From: Streptomyces platensis
Lineage (GTDB): Bacteria > Actinomycetota > Actinomycetes > Streptomycetales > Streptomycetaceae
DNA length: 64,000 nt
NCBI RefSeq assembly: GCF_008704855.1
Contig: NZ_CP023691.1
Coordinates: 1,860,001-1,924,000, forward strand
Direction of reading: 5' to 3'
Part shown: piece after piece, positions 17,714 to 27,455 of the stretch
Layout of the letters: each line of letters opens with the position of its first letter
Numbering within the stretch: the first letter of the stretch is position 1
Notes under the pieces: model-generated
What the model was told of the DNA's origin: nothing
Database searches by the model: none
The model's input: the letters and a program-made list of their open reading frames with translations, nothing else
Made by a program: the position numbers and the translations under genes

Positions 17714-18748
17714 TCAGTCCTGCTTCTCGCCGCTGGTGAAGCGGGAGATGACCAGCGCGACGATGATGATCGTGCCGTTGAGGAACTGGGTCCACAGCGG
17801 CGGCACCCCGCCCAGCGTCATCACATTGATCACCAGCTGGAGCGTCAGGACGCCGGTGAGCGCGCCGAAGAGGGTGCCCCGGCCGCCCTTGAGGCCGATC
17901 CCGCCGATCACCGCGGCGGCGAAGACCTGGAAGATCCAGCCGTTGCCCTGGCTCGCGGAGACCGCGCCGTAGTGGCCGGTGTAGAGAATCCCGGCGAAGG
18001 CGGCGAGCACCCCGCCGAGGGCCAGCACGATCCAGGTGAGGCGGTCCACCCGTATGCCGGCCGCGCGGGCCGCCTCCGGATTGCCGCCGATGGCGTACAG
18101 CGCCCGCCCGTGCCGGAGGTAGCCCAGGGCCGCGCCGCCCAGCGCGAAGAGGGCGAGGCAGATCCAGACGGCGGCCGGGACGCCCAGCCAGTCGGCCTTG
18201 CCCAGATAGGCGAAGGACTCCGGAACGTCGCCGATGGACCGGCCCTCGGAGATCCCCACGTGCAGACCGCGGAGCATGGTGAGCATCCCGAGGGTGGCGA
18301 TGAAGCCGTTGACCCGCAGGGTGAGCATGAGGAAGCCGTTGGCGGCGCCGACCGCCGCACCCACGGCAAGACAGAGCGGGATCGCCGTCCAGGCGGGGAA
18401 GAGCTCCAGCCCGGCGAAGCGGGTGCCGTGGGCGGGCATCACCAGCCACAGGCCGAGCACCGGCGCCAGGCCGATGGTCGACTCCAGCGAGAGATCCATC
18501 CGCCCGGTGATGAGGATCAGCGCCTCGCCGAGCACCAGCAGGCCCAGTTCCGTGGACTGCTGGATGACGCCGATGAGGTTGTCCTGGGTGAGGAACGCGG
18601 GCGACACGATGAAGCCGATGACGCCCAGCACGAAGATCACCGGCACCAGGGAGAAGTCCCGCCAGCGGGCCGGCTCGGTCCAGGGCCGGCGGCGCGGCGG
18701 CGGCCGGTCCACCACGTCGGCGGCCGGCGGCGTTGCGGTCTCGGTCAT
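17714..18748 (-). CDS. Sugar ABC transporter permease (RbsC type)
   Basis: Integral membrane subunit of a ribose/galactose-class ABC importer, 344 residues with about ten hydrophobic segments beginning near residue 33. Characteristic BPD_transp_2 features are the early [12 protein letters not shown] loop and the coupling-helix region [15 protein letters not shown]. The late [15 protein letters not shown] block is also present. Its ATG overlaps the stop of the ATPase gene (ATGA), a tight operon junction. With the ATPase and the lipoprotein it forms one importer, inferred to carry L-fucose or a similar deoxysugar. Confidence 0.92.
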   Translation of the reverse strand: MTETATPPAADVVDRPPPRRRPWTEPARWRDFSLVPVIFVLGVIGFIVSPAFLTQDNLIGVIQQSTELGLLVLGEALILITGRMDLSLESTIGLAPVLGLWLVMPAHGTRFAGLELFPAWTAIPLCLAVGAAVGAANGFLMLTLRVNGFIATLGMLTMLRGLHVGISEGRSIGDVPESFAYLGKADWLGVPAAVWICLALFALGGAALGYLRHGRALYAIGGNPEAARAAGIRVDRLTWIVLALGGVLAAFAGILYTGHYGAVSASQGNGWIFQVFAAAVIGGIGLKGGRGTLFGALTGVLTLQLVINVMTLGGVPPLWTQFLNGTIIIVALVISRFTSGEKQD

Positions 18749-20340
18749 GGCGCGGTCCCTTCCGTTCCTTCCGTGTGCGGTGGGCCCGTTGGGGCGTCCC
18801 GGCCGCCGCCCGCCCCGGGCGGATCACCCGGACCGGGGCCGCCGGCGGCCACCCCCTCCATCGCGGCGACCAGTTCGTGGTCGCGCCAGCCGGCCGGGAA
18901 TTCGGCGGTCACCCGGCCGTGGAAGACGGCCAGTACCCGGTCGCAGACTCGTAGATCGTCCAGCTCGTCGGAGACGATCACGGCGCCGCTGCCGCCGTCC
19001 GCGACCTCCCGTACGACCCCCAGCAGCGCGTCCTTGGACTTGACGTCGACGCCGTTGGTGGGCCGGATGGCGACCAGCACCGCGGGCTCACGGGCCAGGG
19101 CGCGGGCGATCACCACCTTCTGCTGGTTGCCGCCGGAGAGCCCGGACACCGGCTGGCCGGGCCCGGTCGTCCTGATGTCGAGTGCCGCGATCATCCGCCG
19201 GGCGAACGCCCGGGTCCGGGAGGGCAGTACGGTGCCCATCGGCCCCAGCCGGCCGGTGACGGTGAGGGTGGCGTTCTCGGCGACGCTGCGGCCCGGGATC
19301 AGCCCCTCGCGGTGCCGGTCCTCGGGGACATAGCCGATGCCCGCGTCGAGGGCGTGCGGGACGCTGCCCGTCCGGACCGGGCGGCCGCGCACCGCGATCC
19401 GCCCCGCGTCCGGCGTCCGCAGCCCCACCAGGGTCTCGCCGATCGCGGTGCCCCCGCCGGCCGTGGCGCCCGCGAGCCCCACCACTTCCCCGGCCCGTAC
19501 GGTCAGGTCGAGCGGCGCGAAATGCCCGTCGACGGCCAGGGCTTCGGTCCGCAGCACCGGCTCGCCCGTCGGACGCGCGCCCGTCCGGGGCTTCCGTACG
19601 GCGGCCGTCTCCTCCCCCGTCATGGCCGCCACCAGTGCCTCCTTGGCCAGCCCGGGGACGGGCGCGGTCAGCACCTGCCGGGCGTCGCGGAAGACGGTGA
19701 CGGTGTCACAGAGCTCGTGGACCTCCTGGAGGTGGTGCGAGATGAACAGAAGGGCCACGCCCTGGGCGCGCAGCCCGCGCAGTTTGGCGAAGAGCCGGTC
19801 GATGCCGGCCGCGTCGAGCCGGGCGGTGGGCTCGTCGAGGATGATCAGCCGGGCGCCGCCGGACAGCGCGCGGGCGATCTCCACGAACTGCCGCTGCTCG
19901 ACGCCGAGGTCCCGGATCCGGGCGGCGGTGTCGACCTCGACGCCGTATTCGGCGAGCAGCTCACGGGCGCGGGTGTGCAGCGCCCGCCAGCGGATGGTCC
20001 GCGTGCCCTGGTAGCGGCCCAGGTAGAGGTTCTCCGCGACGGTGAGCTCCGGCACCGTCATCGACTTCTGGTGGACACAGGCGACCTTGCGCTGCCAGGC
20101 GGCGGTGTCGCCCCAGCCGGGCGCCGGTGCGCCGCCGAAGGTGACCCGGCCGGCGTCCGGGCGTGCCATGCCGGTCAGCACGGACACCAGGGTGGATTTC
20201 CCGGCGCCGTTGCGGCCGACGAGGGCGTGCGCCTCGCCGGGCCGTACGGTCAAGCGGGCGCCGTCCAGGGCGACGGTGGGCCCGTAGCGTTTGACGATCC
20301 CCTCGGCGTGCACCGCCGCCGCCCGGTCGTGGGTCTCCAC
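18745..20340 (-). CDS. Sugar ABC transporter ATP-binding protein (RbsA type, two NBDs)
   Basis: 531 residues, with two fused nucleotide-binding domains as in RbsA/MglA. The first domain has Walker A GRNGAGKST near residue 41 and Walker B LIILDEP. The second has a degenerate Walker A (GATAGGGTAIGE) but a good signature, LSGGNQQKVVIARAL, as is usual for this family. Start is a GTG at 20340, four bases after the stop of the binding-protein gene and following GAAGAAG. A longer frame upstream overlaps the lipoprotein gene and is not protein-like. It energises import by the neighbouring permease. Confidence 0.92.
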   Translation of the reverse strand: METHDRAAAVHAEGIVKRYGPTVALDGARLTVRPGEAHALVGRNGAGKSTLVSVLTGMARPDAGRVTFGGAPAPGWGDTAAWQRKVACVHQKSMTVPELTVAENLYLGRYQGTRTIRWRALHTRARELLAEYGVEVDTAARIRDLGVEQRQFVEIARALSGGARLIILDEPTARLDAAGIDRLFAKLRGLRAQGVALLFISHHLQEVHELCDTVTVFRDARQVLTAPVPGLAKEALVAAMTGEETAAVRKPRTGARPTGEPVLRTEALAVDGHFAPLDLTVRAGEVVGLAGATAGGGTAIGETLVGLRTPDAGRIAVRGRPVRTGSVPHALDAGIGYVPEDRHREGLIPGRSVAENATLTVTGRLGPMGTVLPSRTRAFARRMIAALDIRTTGPGQPVSGLSGGNQQKVVIARALAREPAVLVAIRPTNGVDVKSKDALLGVVREVADGGSGAVIVSDELDDLRVCDRVLAVFHGRVTAEFPAGWRDHELVAAMEGVAAGGPGPGDPPGAGGGRDAPTGPPHTEGTEGTAP

Positions 20341-20344
20341 GGCG

Positions 20345-21376
20345 CTACTTCTTCTTCTCCGGCTGATTGGCCCACAGCTTCTTGTCATCGACGGTGTCCT
20401 TGGTGACCAGGGGCGCCGGCAGCTGGTCCTCCAGACCGTTCCTGATCTTCACGATGGTGGAGCCGTGATCGGTCGGCCCCGGCCGGAAGGTCTTGCCGGC
20501 CAGTCCGGCCCTGGCGTAGTAGAGCGCGTACTTGGCGTAGAGGTCGGCGGGCTGGGAGAGGGTGGCGTCGATCGTGCCGGCCCGGATCGCGTCCAGTTCG
20601 TCCGGGATGCCGTCGTTGGAGATGATGGTGATGTGCCCGTCGGAGCCGGCCGGTTCGAGCCGCTTCTTCTGCTCCAGGAGGGCGAGCGTGGGCCGGAGGA
20701 AGGCGCCGCCGGCCTGCATATAGATGCCGTCGAGGTCCGGGTGCTGGGCGAGCAGGCTCTGGAGCTTGCCGGAGGCGACCTCGCCCTTCCAGTCCGTGGC
20801 CAGCTCATGCACGGTGATCTTCGGGAACTTCTTCTTCATACAGGCGGCGAACGCCTCGGAACGGTCCCGCCCGTTGATCGAGCTGAGGTCGCCCTGGAGT
20901 TCGGCGACCCGGCCCTTGCCGCCGAGCTGCCTGCCGAGGTAGTCGCAGGACTTCTCGCCGTAGGCGCGGTTGTCGGCGCGTACGACCATGTAGACCTTGC
21001 CCTCGTCGGGGCGGGTGTCCACGCTCACCACCGGGATCTTCTTCTCCGCCAGCCGTTGCAGCTCGGCGGTGATGGCGCCGGTGTCCTGCGGTGCCATCAC
21101 GATCGCTTTGGCGCCCTGGTCGGTCAGTGCCTGCACATTGGAGACGACCTTGGCGATGTCGTTCTGCGAGTTGGACAGCGGCAGCGCGGCCGGGCCGCCG
21201 TGGTCCAGGTCCTTTTCCAGGTACTGCTGGTAGGAGTTCCAGAAGTCGGTGTCCGTACGGGGCAGATCGATGCCGATCCTGCCGCCCGCGGTGTCGCTGC
21301 CGCGGTTGCAGCCGGCGAGTGCGGCGATGGCGAGCACCGCGGCACAGGCCGCCGCGCCGGTCGTACGCAATCTCAT
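20345..21376 (-). CDS. Sugar ABC transporter substrate-binding lipoprotein (RbsB type)
   Basis: 343 residues, Peripla_BP_4 fold. The lipoprotein signal MRLRTTGAAACAAVLAIA ends in the lipobox LAGC, and maturation would leave the Cys at residue 23. The two-lobed sugar-binding body contains KAIVMAPQDTGAIT in the first lobe and DGIYMQAGGAF in the second, as in ribose-binding proteins. The ribosome site GAGGG lies before the ATG. It is the first of the three transporter genes and the likely determinant of substrate choice; L-fucose is inferred from the operon only. Confidence 0.92.
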   Translation of the reverse strand: MRLRTTGAAACAAVLAIAALAGCNRGSDTAGGRIGIDLPRTDTDFWNSYQQYLEKDLDHGGPAALPLSNSQNDIAKVVSNVQALTDQGAKAIVMAPQDTGAITAELQRLAEKKIPVVSVDTRPDEGKVYMVVRADNRAYGEKSCDYLGRQLGGKGRVAELQGDLSSINGRDRSEAFAACMKKKFPKITVHELATDWKGEVASGKLQSLLAQHPDLDGIYMQAGGAFLRPTLALLEQKKRLEPAGSDGHITIISNDGIPDELDAIRAGTIDATLSQPADLYAKYALYYARAGLAGKTFRPGPTDHGSTIVKIRNGLEDQLPAPLVTKDTVDDKKLWANQPEKKK

Positions 21377-21431
21377 GGTTGATCCCTCGGTCGTGGTGTG
21401 CGGCTCCTACGGCTCTCCCCGACAGCCCCGT

Positions 21432-22229
21432 TCACGTACCACCCCGCAATCGCACCCCCTGCATCCCCCCGTCCACCGCCAGTGCCGTTCCCGTGATGCC
21501 GGAGGCGGACGGGGACGCCAACGAGGCGATGGCGGCGGCCACTTCCGCTGCGGTGACCATCCGGCCCATCGGCTGGCGGGCGTTGAGGGCGACGCGTTCG
21601 GCGGCCGGGTCGTCGGCGTGGTCCAGCAGGCGGCCGACCCACGGGGTGTCGGCGGTGCCCGGGTTGACGCAGTTGACGCGGATGCCCTCGCGGAGGTGGT
21701 CGGCGGCCATCGCGAGGGTCAGGGAGAGCACCGCGCCCTTGCTCGCGGCGTACAGCGCGCGCTGCGGCAGGCCCGCGGTGGCGGCGATGGAGCAGGTGTG
21801 GGTGATGGAGACCCGGCCCGGGGCGCCGGCCGCGGTGCGGCGCAGGGCCGGCAGCGCGGCGCGGGCGGTGCGGACCAGGCCCAGCACATTGACGTCCAGG
21901 ACCCGGCCCCACTCCGCGTCGTCGTTGTCCACGACGGTGCCGATGGCGCCGGTCCCGGCGTTGCCGACGAGGGTGTGCAGGGCGCCCAGCTCCCCCACCG
22001 CCTCGGCGACGGCGGCCCGTACGGCGGCGTCGGAGGTCACATCGGCCGTGACCGGGATCGCCCCGGCGGGCGCACCGGCCGGGTCCCGGTCCAGGACGGC
22101 GACCCGCGCGCCGCGCGCCAGTAGCAGCGCGGCGGTGGCCGCCCCGATGCCGGAGCCGCCGCCGGTGACGAGGGCGGCCATCCCCTCGAAGTCGGCCGGG
22201 TGGTGGCCGGTCCGCGGTCGGTCGCTCAT
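21432..22229 (-). CDS. SDR dehydrogenase, probable 2-keto-3-deoxy-L-fuconate dehydrogenase
   Basis: 265-residue classical SDR. It has the cofactor motif [12 protein letters not shown] near residue 22, NAG at the active-site strand and the catalytic YAASK. The C-terminal end [16 protein letters not shown] is typical. In the non-phosphorylating L-fucose route an SDR oxidises 2-keto-3-deoxy-L-fuconate to the 2,4-diketo acid, and this gene sits directly behind the fuconate dehydratase with a 4-base ATGA overlap. AGGAGG precedes the ATG at 22229. The substrate is inferred from position and could also be L-fucose itself. Confidence 0.85.
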   Translation of the reverse strand: MSDRPRTGHHPADFEGMAALVTGGGSGIGAATAALLLARGARVAVLDRDPAGAPAGAIPVTADVTSDAAVRAAVAEAVGELGALHTLVGNAGTGAIGTVVDNDDAEWGRVLDVNVLGLVRTARAALPALRRTAAGAPGRVSITHTCSIAATAGLPQRALYAASKGAVLSLTLAMAADHLREGIRVNCVNPGTADTPWVGRLLDHADDPAAERVALNARQPMGRMVTAAEVAAAIASLASPSASGITGTALAVDGGMQGVRLRGGT

Positions 22230-23569
22230 ACGGGGACCTCCTGTTCGCCGTGGGGGTGCCGCGGCCGCTGACGGGCGCGCCAGACGGGCCCGTCGGGGAA
22301 ACGGTGGGCGGCGAGGGACCCGGGTTTCATCCGGGCCGAGAAGCCGGGCGCGGTCGGGGCGCGGTAGCGGCCGCGGTCGATGACGACGGGGTCGCTGAAG
22401 TGGTCGTGCAGATGGTCGACGTACTCGATCACCCGGTCCTCCCAACTCCCGGACACCGCCACGTAGTCGAACATCGCCAGATGCTGCACCAGCTCGCACA
22501 GCCCCACCCCGCCCGCGTGCGGGCACACCGGCACCCCGTACTTCGCGGCCATCAGCAGGATCGCGAGGTTCTCGTTGACCCCGGCGACCCGGGCCGCGTC
22601 GATCTGTACGAAGTCCACGGCGCCGGCCTGGAGCAGCTGTTTGAAGACCACCCGGTTGGCGACGTGCTCACCGGTGGCGACCTTCACGGGCTGCCCGGAG
22701 CGCACCGCGGCATGCCCGAGGACGTCGTCGGGGCTGGTCGGCTCCTCGATCCAGTGCGGGGTCCAGGGCGCGAGCGCGGTCATCCAGCGGACCGCCTCGG
22801 CCACGTCCCAGCGCTGGTTGGCGTCGACGGCGATCCGTACGCCGGGGCCGACCGCGTCCCTGGCCAGCCGCAGCCGCCGCTTGTCGTCGTCGAGGTCGGC
22901 GCCCACTTTCAGCTTGATCTGGCCGAAACCGTCGGCCACCGCTTTTCTGGCCAGCCGTACCAGCTTGCCGTCGTCGTAGCCGAGCCAGCCGGGCGAGGTG
23001 GTGTACGCGGGGTAGCCCTCGGCCTTGAGGCGGGCGGTGCGGGCGGCGCGGCCGGGTTCGGCGGCGCGCAGGAGGGCCAGCGCCTCGTCGGGGGTCAGCG
23101 CGTCGGAGAGGTAGCGGAAGTCGACGAGCGAGACCAGTTCCTCGGGAGTCAGCGCGGCGAGGAACTCCCACACCGGCAGCCCGGCCCGGCGCGCGGCCAG
23201 GTCCCAGGCGGCGTTGACCAGCGCCCCGGCCGCCATCTGCATCACGCCCTTCTCGGGCCCGAGCCAGCGCAGCTGGGAGTCGTGGGTGAGGTCGTGGTGC
23301 AGGGCGGCGAGATCGGCGGCGCCGGCGGGGGCGGGGCGGCCGACGACGTAGGGCGCGAGGGACCGGATCGCGGCGGCCATGACCTCGTTGCCGCGTCCGA
23401 TGGTGAAGCAGAGGCCGTGGCCCGGCGGTCCGCCGTCGGTGTGCAGGACGACGTAGGCGGCGGAGTAGTCGGGGTCCGGATTCATGGCGTCCGAGCCGTC
23501 GAGCTGCTCCGAGGTGGGGAAGCGGACGTCGTGGACCTCCAGCTCGGTGACGGTGCCGGTCCCTGCCAT
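22226..23569 (-). CDS. fucD: L-fuconate dehydratase (enolase superfamily)
   Basis: 447 residues. It dehydrates L-fuconate to 2-keto-3-deoxy-L-fuconate, with Mg2+ in a mandelate-racemase-type barrel. It matches characterised fuconate dehydratases through much of its length: [20 protein letters not shown] at the N-terminus, [13 protein letters not shown], and [11 protein letters not shown]. The catalytic blocks are IKLKVGA (Lys), VDANQRWD and IEEPTSPDD (metal ligands), and [11 protein letters not shown] (His). I use the ATG at 23569, for which AGGGGG is seven bases upstream; an ATG two codons earlier is too close to it. It is the first gene of the sugar operon and carries the operator shared with the FadR-type regulator. 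Confidence 0.95.
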   Translation of the reverse strand: MAGTGTVTELEVHDVRFPTSEQLDGSDAMNPDPDYSAAYVVLHTDGGPPGHGLCFTIGRGNEVMAAAIRSLAPYVVGRPAPAGAADLAALHHDLTHDSQLRWLGPEKGVMQMAAGALVNAAWDLAARRAGLPVWEFLAALTPEELVSLVDFRYLSDALTPDEALALLRAAEPGRAARTARLKAEGYPAYTTSPGWLGYDDGKLVRLARKAVADGFGQIKLKVGADLDDDKRRLRLARDAVGPGVRIAVDANQRWDVAEAVRWMTALAPWTPHWIEEPTSPDDVLGHAAVRSGQPVKVATGEHVANRVVFKQLLQAGAVDFVQIDAARVAGVNENLAILLMAAKYGVPVCPHAGGVGLCELVQHLAMFDYVAVSGSWEDRVIEYVDHLHDHFSDPVVIDRGRYRAPTAPGFSARMKPGSLAAHRFPDGPVWRARQRPRHPHGEQEVPV

Positions 23570-23599
23570 GCGCATGCCCCCTGGGATGTTGCGGAAGAA

Positions 23600-23654
23600 C
23601 ATCGGACCTTTGCCGGACATCCGATGTATAGACCCGCGCGTGAGGCCTCGTCCA
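23600..23654 (-). promoter_or_regulatory. Putative promoter and FadR-type operator of the L-fucose operon
   Basis: Read on the minus strand, TGGACG (23649-23654) and TATACA (23625-23630) are 18 bases apart and resemble a housekeeping-sigma promoter. The palindrome ACATCGGATGT (23617-23627) overlaps the -10 element. It is the same 11-mer found before the regulator gene at 14073-14083. A second half-like copy, GGTCCGATGTT, lies just downstream at 23600-23610. This placement would block polymerase, fitting repression relieved by a sugar-acid ligand. Confidence 0.65.
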
Positions 23655-23830
23655 GACCCCGTACGGAAGTTGAGCCAACAGCCCTCGGGACAGGTCGGAT
23701 GAATCGCCAGCCCTTCCCGCAAAGGGGCTACGGACCGGCGCCGCGGACGCCGTAGTCTTGGGACCGCACGTAATGGAACTGCTGCCGGCGGCCGCCCCAG
23801 GCGGCCGGACCGGTCGGAAGGAGGCGCTGG

Positions 23831-24949
23831 GTGATCGAGCTCGAGGGGGTACCCGAGCTGATCGACCCGGTCATGGTGGCCGCGTTCGAAGGCTGGAACG
23901 ACGCCGGCGACGCCGCCTCCGCCGCGGTCGCCCATCTCGACCGGGAATGGAAGGGCGAGGTCTTCGCCGCGCTGGACGCGGAGGACTACTACGACTTCCA
24001 GGTGAACCGCCCCACCGTCTTCCTGGACGGCGGGGTACGCAAGATCACCTGGCCGACGACCCGGCTCTCCGTGGTGCGTGTCGGTGACACGAACGGCAAG
24101 GGGCGCACGCGCGACCTCGTCCTGGTCCGCGGCATCGAGCCCAGCATGCGCTGGCGCTCGTTCTGCAACGAAATCCTCGGCTTCGCCCATGAGTTGGGTG
24201 TGGAGATGCTGGTGGTGCTGGGCTCACTGCTCGGCGACACCCCGCACACCCGCCCGGTGCCGGTCAGCGGGGTCACCTCCGACGCGGACCTGGCTGCCCG
24301 GCTCGATCTGGAGGAGTCCCGCTACGAGGGCCCCACGGGCATCGTCGGCATCCTCCAGGAGGCGTGCACCCATGCCGGTGTCCCCGCGGTGAGCCTGTGG
24401 GCCGCGGTGCCGCACTATGTCTCCCAGCCGCCCAACCCGAAGGCCAGCCTCGCCCTGCTCAACCGCCTGGAGGACCTCCTCGACGTCCGTATCCCGCTGG
24501 GCGAGCTGACCGAGGACGCCCGCGCCTGGCAGCTGGGTGTGGACCAACTGGCCGCCGAGGACAGCGAGGTCGCCGAGTACGTGCAGTCGCTGGAGGAGGC
24601 GCGGGACACCGCGGATCTGCCGGAGGCGTCCGGCGAGGCCATCGCCCGCGAGTTCGAGCGCTATCTGCGCCGCCGCGACCCGCAGTCCGGTCCGGGCGTC
24701 GCGACCGAGGGCGGCCTGGCCGACGGCCGCGACAGCTCCTTCCTCCGCGACACCACCAGCGGCCGCACCCGTCCGCCCCGCCCGGTCTCCAAGGAGCCCC
24801 GCGAGCCGAAGACCGGCGACGAGACGGCGACGGGACCGAAGGACACGGCCAAGGGCAACGGCACGTCGGAGAGCCCGGATGCCTCGGGCGGCACGGACCC
24901 GGCCGACTCCCCGGGGCCGGAGGACGGTTCGGAGAGCAGCGGAAGCTGA
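23831..24949 (+). CDS. PAC2-family protein, possible ParJ orthologue
   Basis: 372 residues. The PAC2 (proteasome assembly chaperone-like) domain spans about 1-260, with [15 protein letters not shown] near the start and GLL/GVP-type blocks such as [19 protein letters not shown]. The tail after about residue 285 is charged, Pro/Thr/Gly-rich and disordered. The GTG at 23831 follows GGAAGGAGG. Actinobacterial PAC2 proteins occur near mshC. In S. coelicolor the gene between glpD and mshC (SCO1662, as I recall) encodes ParJ, which modulates ParA during sporulation, so orthology is plausible by position. The biochemical role is unsettled. Confidence 0.88.
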   Translation: MIELEGVPELIDPVMVAAFEGWNDAGDAASAAVAHLDREWKGEVFAALDAEDYYDFQVNRPTVFLDGGVRKITWPTTRLSVVRVGDTNGKGRTRDLVLVRGIEPSMRWRSFCNEILGFAHELGVEMLVVLGSLLGDTPHTRPVPVSGVTSDADLAARLDLEESRYEGPTGIVGILQEACTHAGVPAVSLWAAVPHYVSQPPNPKASLALLNRLEDLLDVRIPLGELTEDARAWQLGVDQLAAEDSEVAEYVQSLEEARDTADLPEASGEAIAREFERYLRRRDPQSGPGVATEGGLADGRDSSFLRDTTSGRTRPPRPVSKEPREPKTGDETATGPKDTAKGNGTSESPDASGGTDPADSPGPEDGSESSGS

Positions 24950-24973
24950 GCGCCGGGGACCCGCTCCCCGGTA

Positions 24974-25020
24974 TGCCAGGGGCGCCGGACGGCCTGCGGG
25001 CCGGTACGGCGCCCCTGGCA
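24974..25020 (+). terminator. Terminator downstream of the PAC2 gene
   Basis: Perfect 13-bp arms, TGCCAGGGGCGCC (24974-24986) and its complement (25008-25020), with a nested GGCC hairpin inside. It lies 25 bases after the PAC2 stop and is followed by a short T-rich run (TTTCCCC). Confidence 0.75.
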
Positions 25021-25071
25021 TTTCCCCTCCCGGACCTCCCGAGCCGCAAGTCCCCGGCCCCGCAAGGAGAA

Positions 25072-25105
25072 AGGGGCGCTTCCACCGGCCGGCGGAAGCG
25101 CCCCT
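25072..25105 (-). terminator. Terminator downstream of mshC
   Basis: Perfect 12-bp arms, AGGGGCGCTTCC and its complement, around a 10-base loop, 21 bases beyond the mshC stop on the minus strand. With the preceding hairpin it insulates this convergent gene pair. Confidence 0.75.
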
Positions 25106-25126
25106 GAGGGTCGGATTGACGGGTCG

Positions 25127-26356
25127 TTACAGGGCCACGCCGAGCAGTGCGTCGACCGCGCGGGAGACGAGACCGGGGGCGCCCTCGTCGGTGCCGCCCC
25201 CGTCCTGCTGCGCGGCGGCCCAGCGGTCCACGGCCGCGAGGGCGGCCGGGGAGTCCAGGTCGTCGGCGAGCGCCGTACGGATCTCCGCCAGGAGGGCGTC
25301 GGCGGACGGGCCGTCAGGACGGGAGACGGCGGCCCGCCAGCGCACCAGCCGCTCCTCGGCCTCCGCCAGCACCGCGTCGGTCCACTCCCAGTCGGCCCGG
25401 TAGTGGTGCGCGAGCAGCGCCAGCCGGATCGCCGCCGGGTCGGTGCCGGCGCGCCGCACCGTGGAGACGAAGACGAGATTGCCCTTGGACTTGGACATCT
25501 TCTGGCCGTTCAGGGCCACCATCCCGGCGTGCACATACGCCTTGGCGAACGGGTGCTCACCGGTGAGCGCCTGGGCGTGCGAGGCGCCCATCTCGTGGTG
25601 CGGGAAGGCGAGGTCGGAGCCGCCGCCCTGGACGTCGAAGCCCATGCCGAGGTGGTCCAGGGCGATGGCGACACACTCGATGTGCCAGCCGGGCCGGCCG
25701 CGGCCCAGCGAGCCGCCGTCCCAGCTCGGCTCGCCGTCGCGGGCCGCCATCCACAGCATCGGGTCGAGCGGGCTCTTCTTGCCCTCGCGCTCCGGGTCGC
25801 CGCCGCGCTCGGCGGACAGCAGCCGCATCGCCTCGGCGTCCAGCCCGGAGACCTCGCCGAAGTGCGGGTCGGAGGCGACCGAGAAGTAGATGTCACCGTC
25901 CAGCTCGTAGGCGGCGCCGGCGTCGCGCAGCCGCTCCACCAGCGGGACGATGCCGGGTATCGACTCGACGGCGCCTATGTAGTGGCGGGGCGGCAGCATC
26001 CGCAGGGCCGTCATGTCCTCGCGGAAGAGGGCGGTCTCGCGCTCGGCGAGCGCCGTCCAGTCGTCGCCGGTGGCCACGGCCCGCTCCAGCAGCGGATCGT
26101 CGACATCGGTGACGTTCTGTACGTAGTGCACCTGACGCTTCGTGTCGAGCCACACGCGCTGAACCAGGTCGAACGCGTTGTAGGTCGCCGCGTGCCCCAT
26201 GTGGGTGGCGTCGTAGGGCGTGATGCCGCAGACGTAGATACGGGCGACGGGACCGGGGTCGAGGGTTACCCGTCCGCCGGTCGCGGTGTCGTGGATCCTC
26301 AGGTCGCGGCCCTGGCCAGGCAGGGCGGGGACCTCAGAAGCGGGCCATGCATGCAT
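25127..26356 (-). CDS. mshC: L-cysteine:1D-myo-inositol 2-amino-2-deoxy-alpha-D-glucopyranoside ligase
   Basis: 409 residues. It joins cysteine to GlcN-Ins with ATP, the third committed step of mycothiol synthesis, in the cytoplasm. It is a paralogue of cysteinyl-tRNA synthetase: the HIGH-type motif is [16 protein letters not shown] near residue 45, with the zinc Cys, and the KMSKS loop is [12 protein letters not shown] near residue 286. It lacks the C-terminal anticodon-binding part of CysS. The ATG at 26356 ([14 protein letters not shown]) fits the family start. The ribosome site is weak (AAGGC). Confidence 0.95.
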   Translation of the reverse strand: MHAWPASEVPALPGQGRDLRIHDTATGGRVTLDPGPVARIYVCGITPYDATHMGHAATYNAFDLVQRVWLDTKRQVHYVQNVTDVDDPLLERAVATGDDWTALAERETALFREDMTALRMLPPRHYIGAVESIPGIVPLVERLRDAGAAYELDGDIYFSVASDPHFGEVSGLDAEAMRLLSAERGGDPEREGKKSPLDPMLWMAARDGEPSWDGGSLGRGRPGWHIECVAIALDHLGMGFDVQGGGSDLAFPHHEMGASHAQALTGEHPFAKAYVHAGMVALNGQKMSKSKGNLVFVSTVRRAGTDPAAIRLALLAHHYRADWEWTDAVLAEAEERLVRWRAAVSRPDGPSADALLAEIRTALADDLDSPAALAAVDRWAAAQQDGGGTDEGAPGLVSRAVDALLGVAL

Positions 26357-26528
26357 GCCTTGAGCGTAACCGGACGGATGTTCCGCATACGAACCGGACC
26401 GGAGGTCTGGCCGGAAAGGCGGTCTTGTGTTCGACGGTCGTACGTGCAATCACCCCGCGGTCGCACGTAGAAGCGCGCCGTCGCCACGGCACGGATTCCC
26501 GGTGGATCAGACGCGCATCAGACGGCCA

Positions 26529-27455
26529 TCAGACGGGCGGCCAGGGGATCGCGGGCCATTCGCCGCTCGGCTCCGGGTGCCGGCCGCTGTGCAGCAGCCC
26601 CGCCACCCGCGCCCGCAGCGCCTCGGTCTCGGCGTCCGTGATCAGTTCGGCCAGTCGGGCGGCGAGCGGCCGGCCGTCCGCCAGCTCCCGCTCCAGACCC
26701 CGCAGCACCTCCAGCGCCTCGTCGGTCAGCGGCTCCCCCGCCCACCCCCACAGCAGGGTGCGCAGCTTGTCCTCGGCGTTGAACGTCACGCCGTGATCGA
26801 TGGCGAAGAACTGCCCATCGGCGCCGGGCAGCAGATGGCCGCCCTTGCGGTCCCCGTTGTTGATCACCGCGTCGAGCACCGCGAGCTGCCGCAGCCGCGG
26901 ATGGTCGGCGTGCACCAGCAGCGCGGTGCGGCCCGCACCGATCTGAGCGAGCCCGACGGCCTTCCAGCCGGGCCCCGGCTCCTCGTCCTCCACCAGTGCC
27001 AGCAGCTCGGGCACCTCGTCGCTGCTCTCCGGCGGATCGATCCACTCCTGGACCATGCCGGTGCCGTACGGGCCGTCCCGCAGCACCGTCGGGGGGATCA
27101 GGTCCCAGCCGCAGGCCCGGGAGATCTCGTACGCGGCGACCTCGCGCTGGGCGAGTGTGCCGTCGGGGAAGTCCCACAGCGGGCGCTCACCGGCGACCGG
27201 CTTGTAGACACAGGCGGTGCTGTGGCCGTCGTACGCGACCGTGCAGTAGAGCACCGCGTTGGAGGCTTCCTCGATGCGGCCGCGGACGGTCAGCTCCCCT
27301 TCGGCGAGCAGCGCGTCCGACGGGGTTCCGGCGGGCTCCGGCGCGGCCGCCGGCGGGTCCTGCGGCCGGGCGGGACCGGGCAGCGGCGCGGCGGGCTCTG
27401 CGGCGGACTCCATGGCGCTCAGGCGTCCCGCCGGTATCCGTTCTGGCGCGGGCAT
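26529..27455 (-). CDS. PI3/4-kinase-like SCO1664-family protein
   Basis: 308 residues, an actinobacteria-specific family (SCO1664 type) related to phosphatidylinositol 3/4-kinases. After a Pro/Ala-rich leader (about 1-45) come an ATP-site strand (ACVYKPVAGERPLWDF), the catalytic-loop equivalent VINNGDRKGGHLL near residue 225 and the metal-loop equivalent FFAIDHGVTFN. His replaces the usual Asn of the DRxxxN loop. Whether it phosphorylates a lipid, a protein or anything at all is unknown. The start at 27455 is supported by GGAGGG six bases upstream. It overlaps the DUF3090 gene by 37 bases, so the two are co-expressed. Confidence 0.85.
   Translation of the reverse strand: MPAPERIPAGRLSAMESAAEPAAPLPGPARPQDPPAAAPEPAGTPSDALLAEGELTVRGRIEEASNAVLYCTVAYDGHSTACVYKPVAGERPLWDFPDGTLAQREVAAYEISRACGWDLIPPTVLRDGPYGTGMVQEWIDPPESSDEVPELLALVEDEEPGPGWKAVGLAQIGAGRTALLVHADHPRLRQLAVLDAVINNGDRKGGHLLPGADGQFFAIDHGVTFNAEDKLRTLLWGWAGEPLTDEALEVLRGLERELADGRPLAARLAELITDAETEALRARVAGLLHSGRHPEPSGEWPAIPWPPV

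Noticed and set aside
26357-26528. SigR-type promoter before mshC
   Set aside because: GGAA(C/T) and GTT elements exist, but their spacing does not match the SigR consensus.
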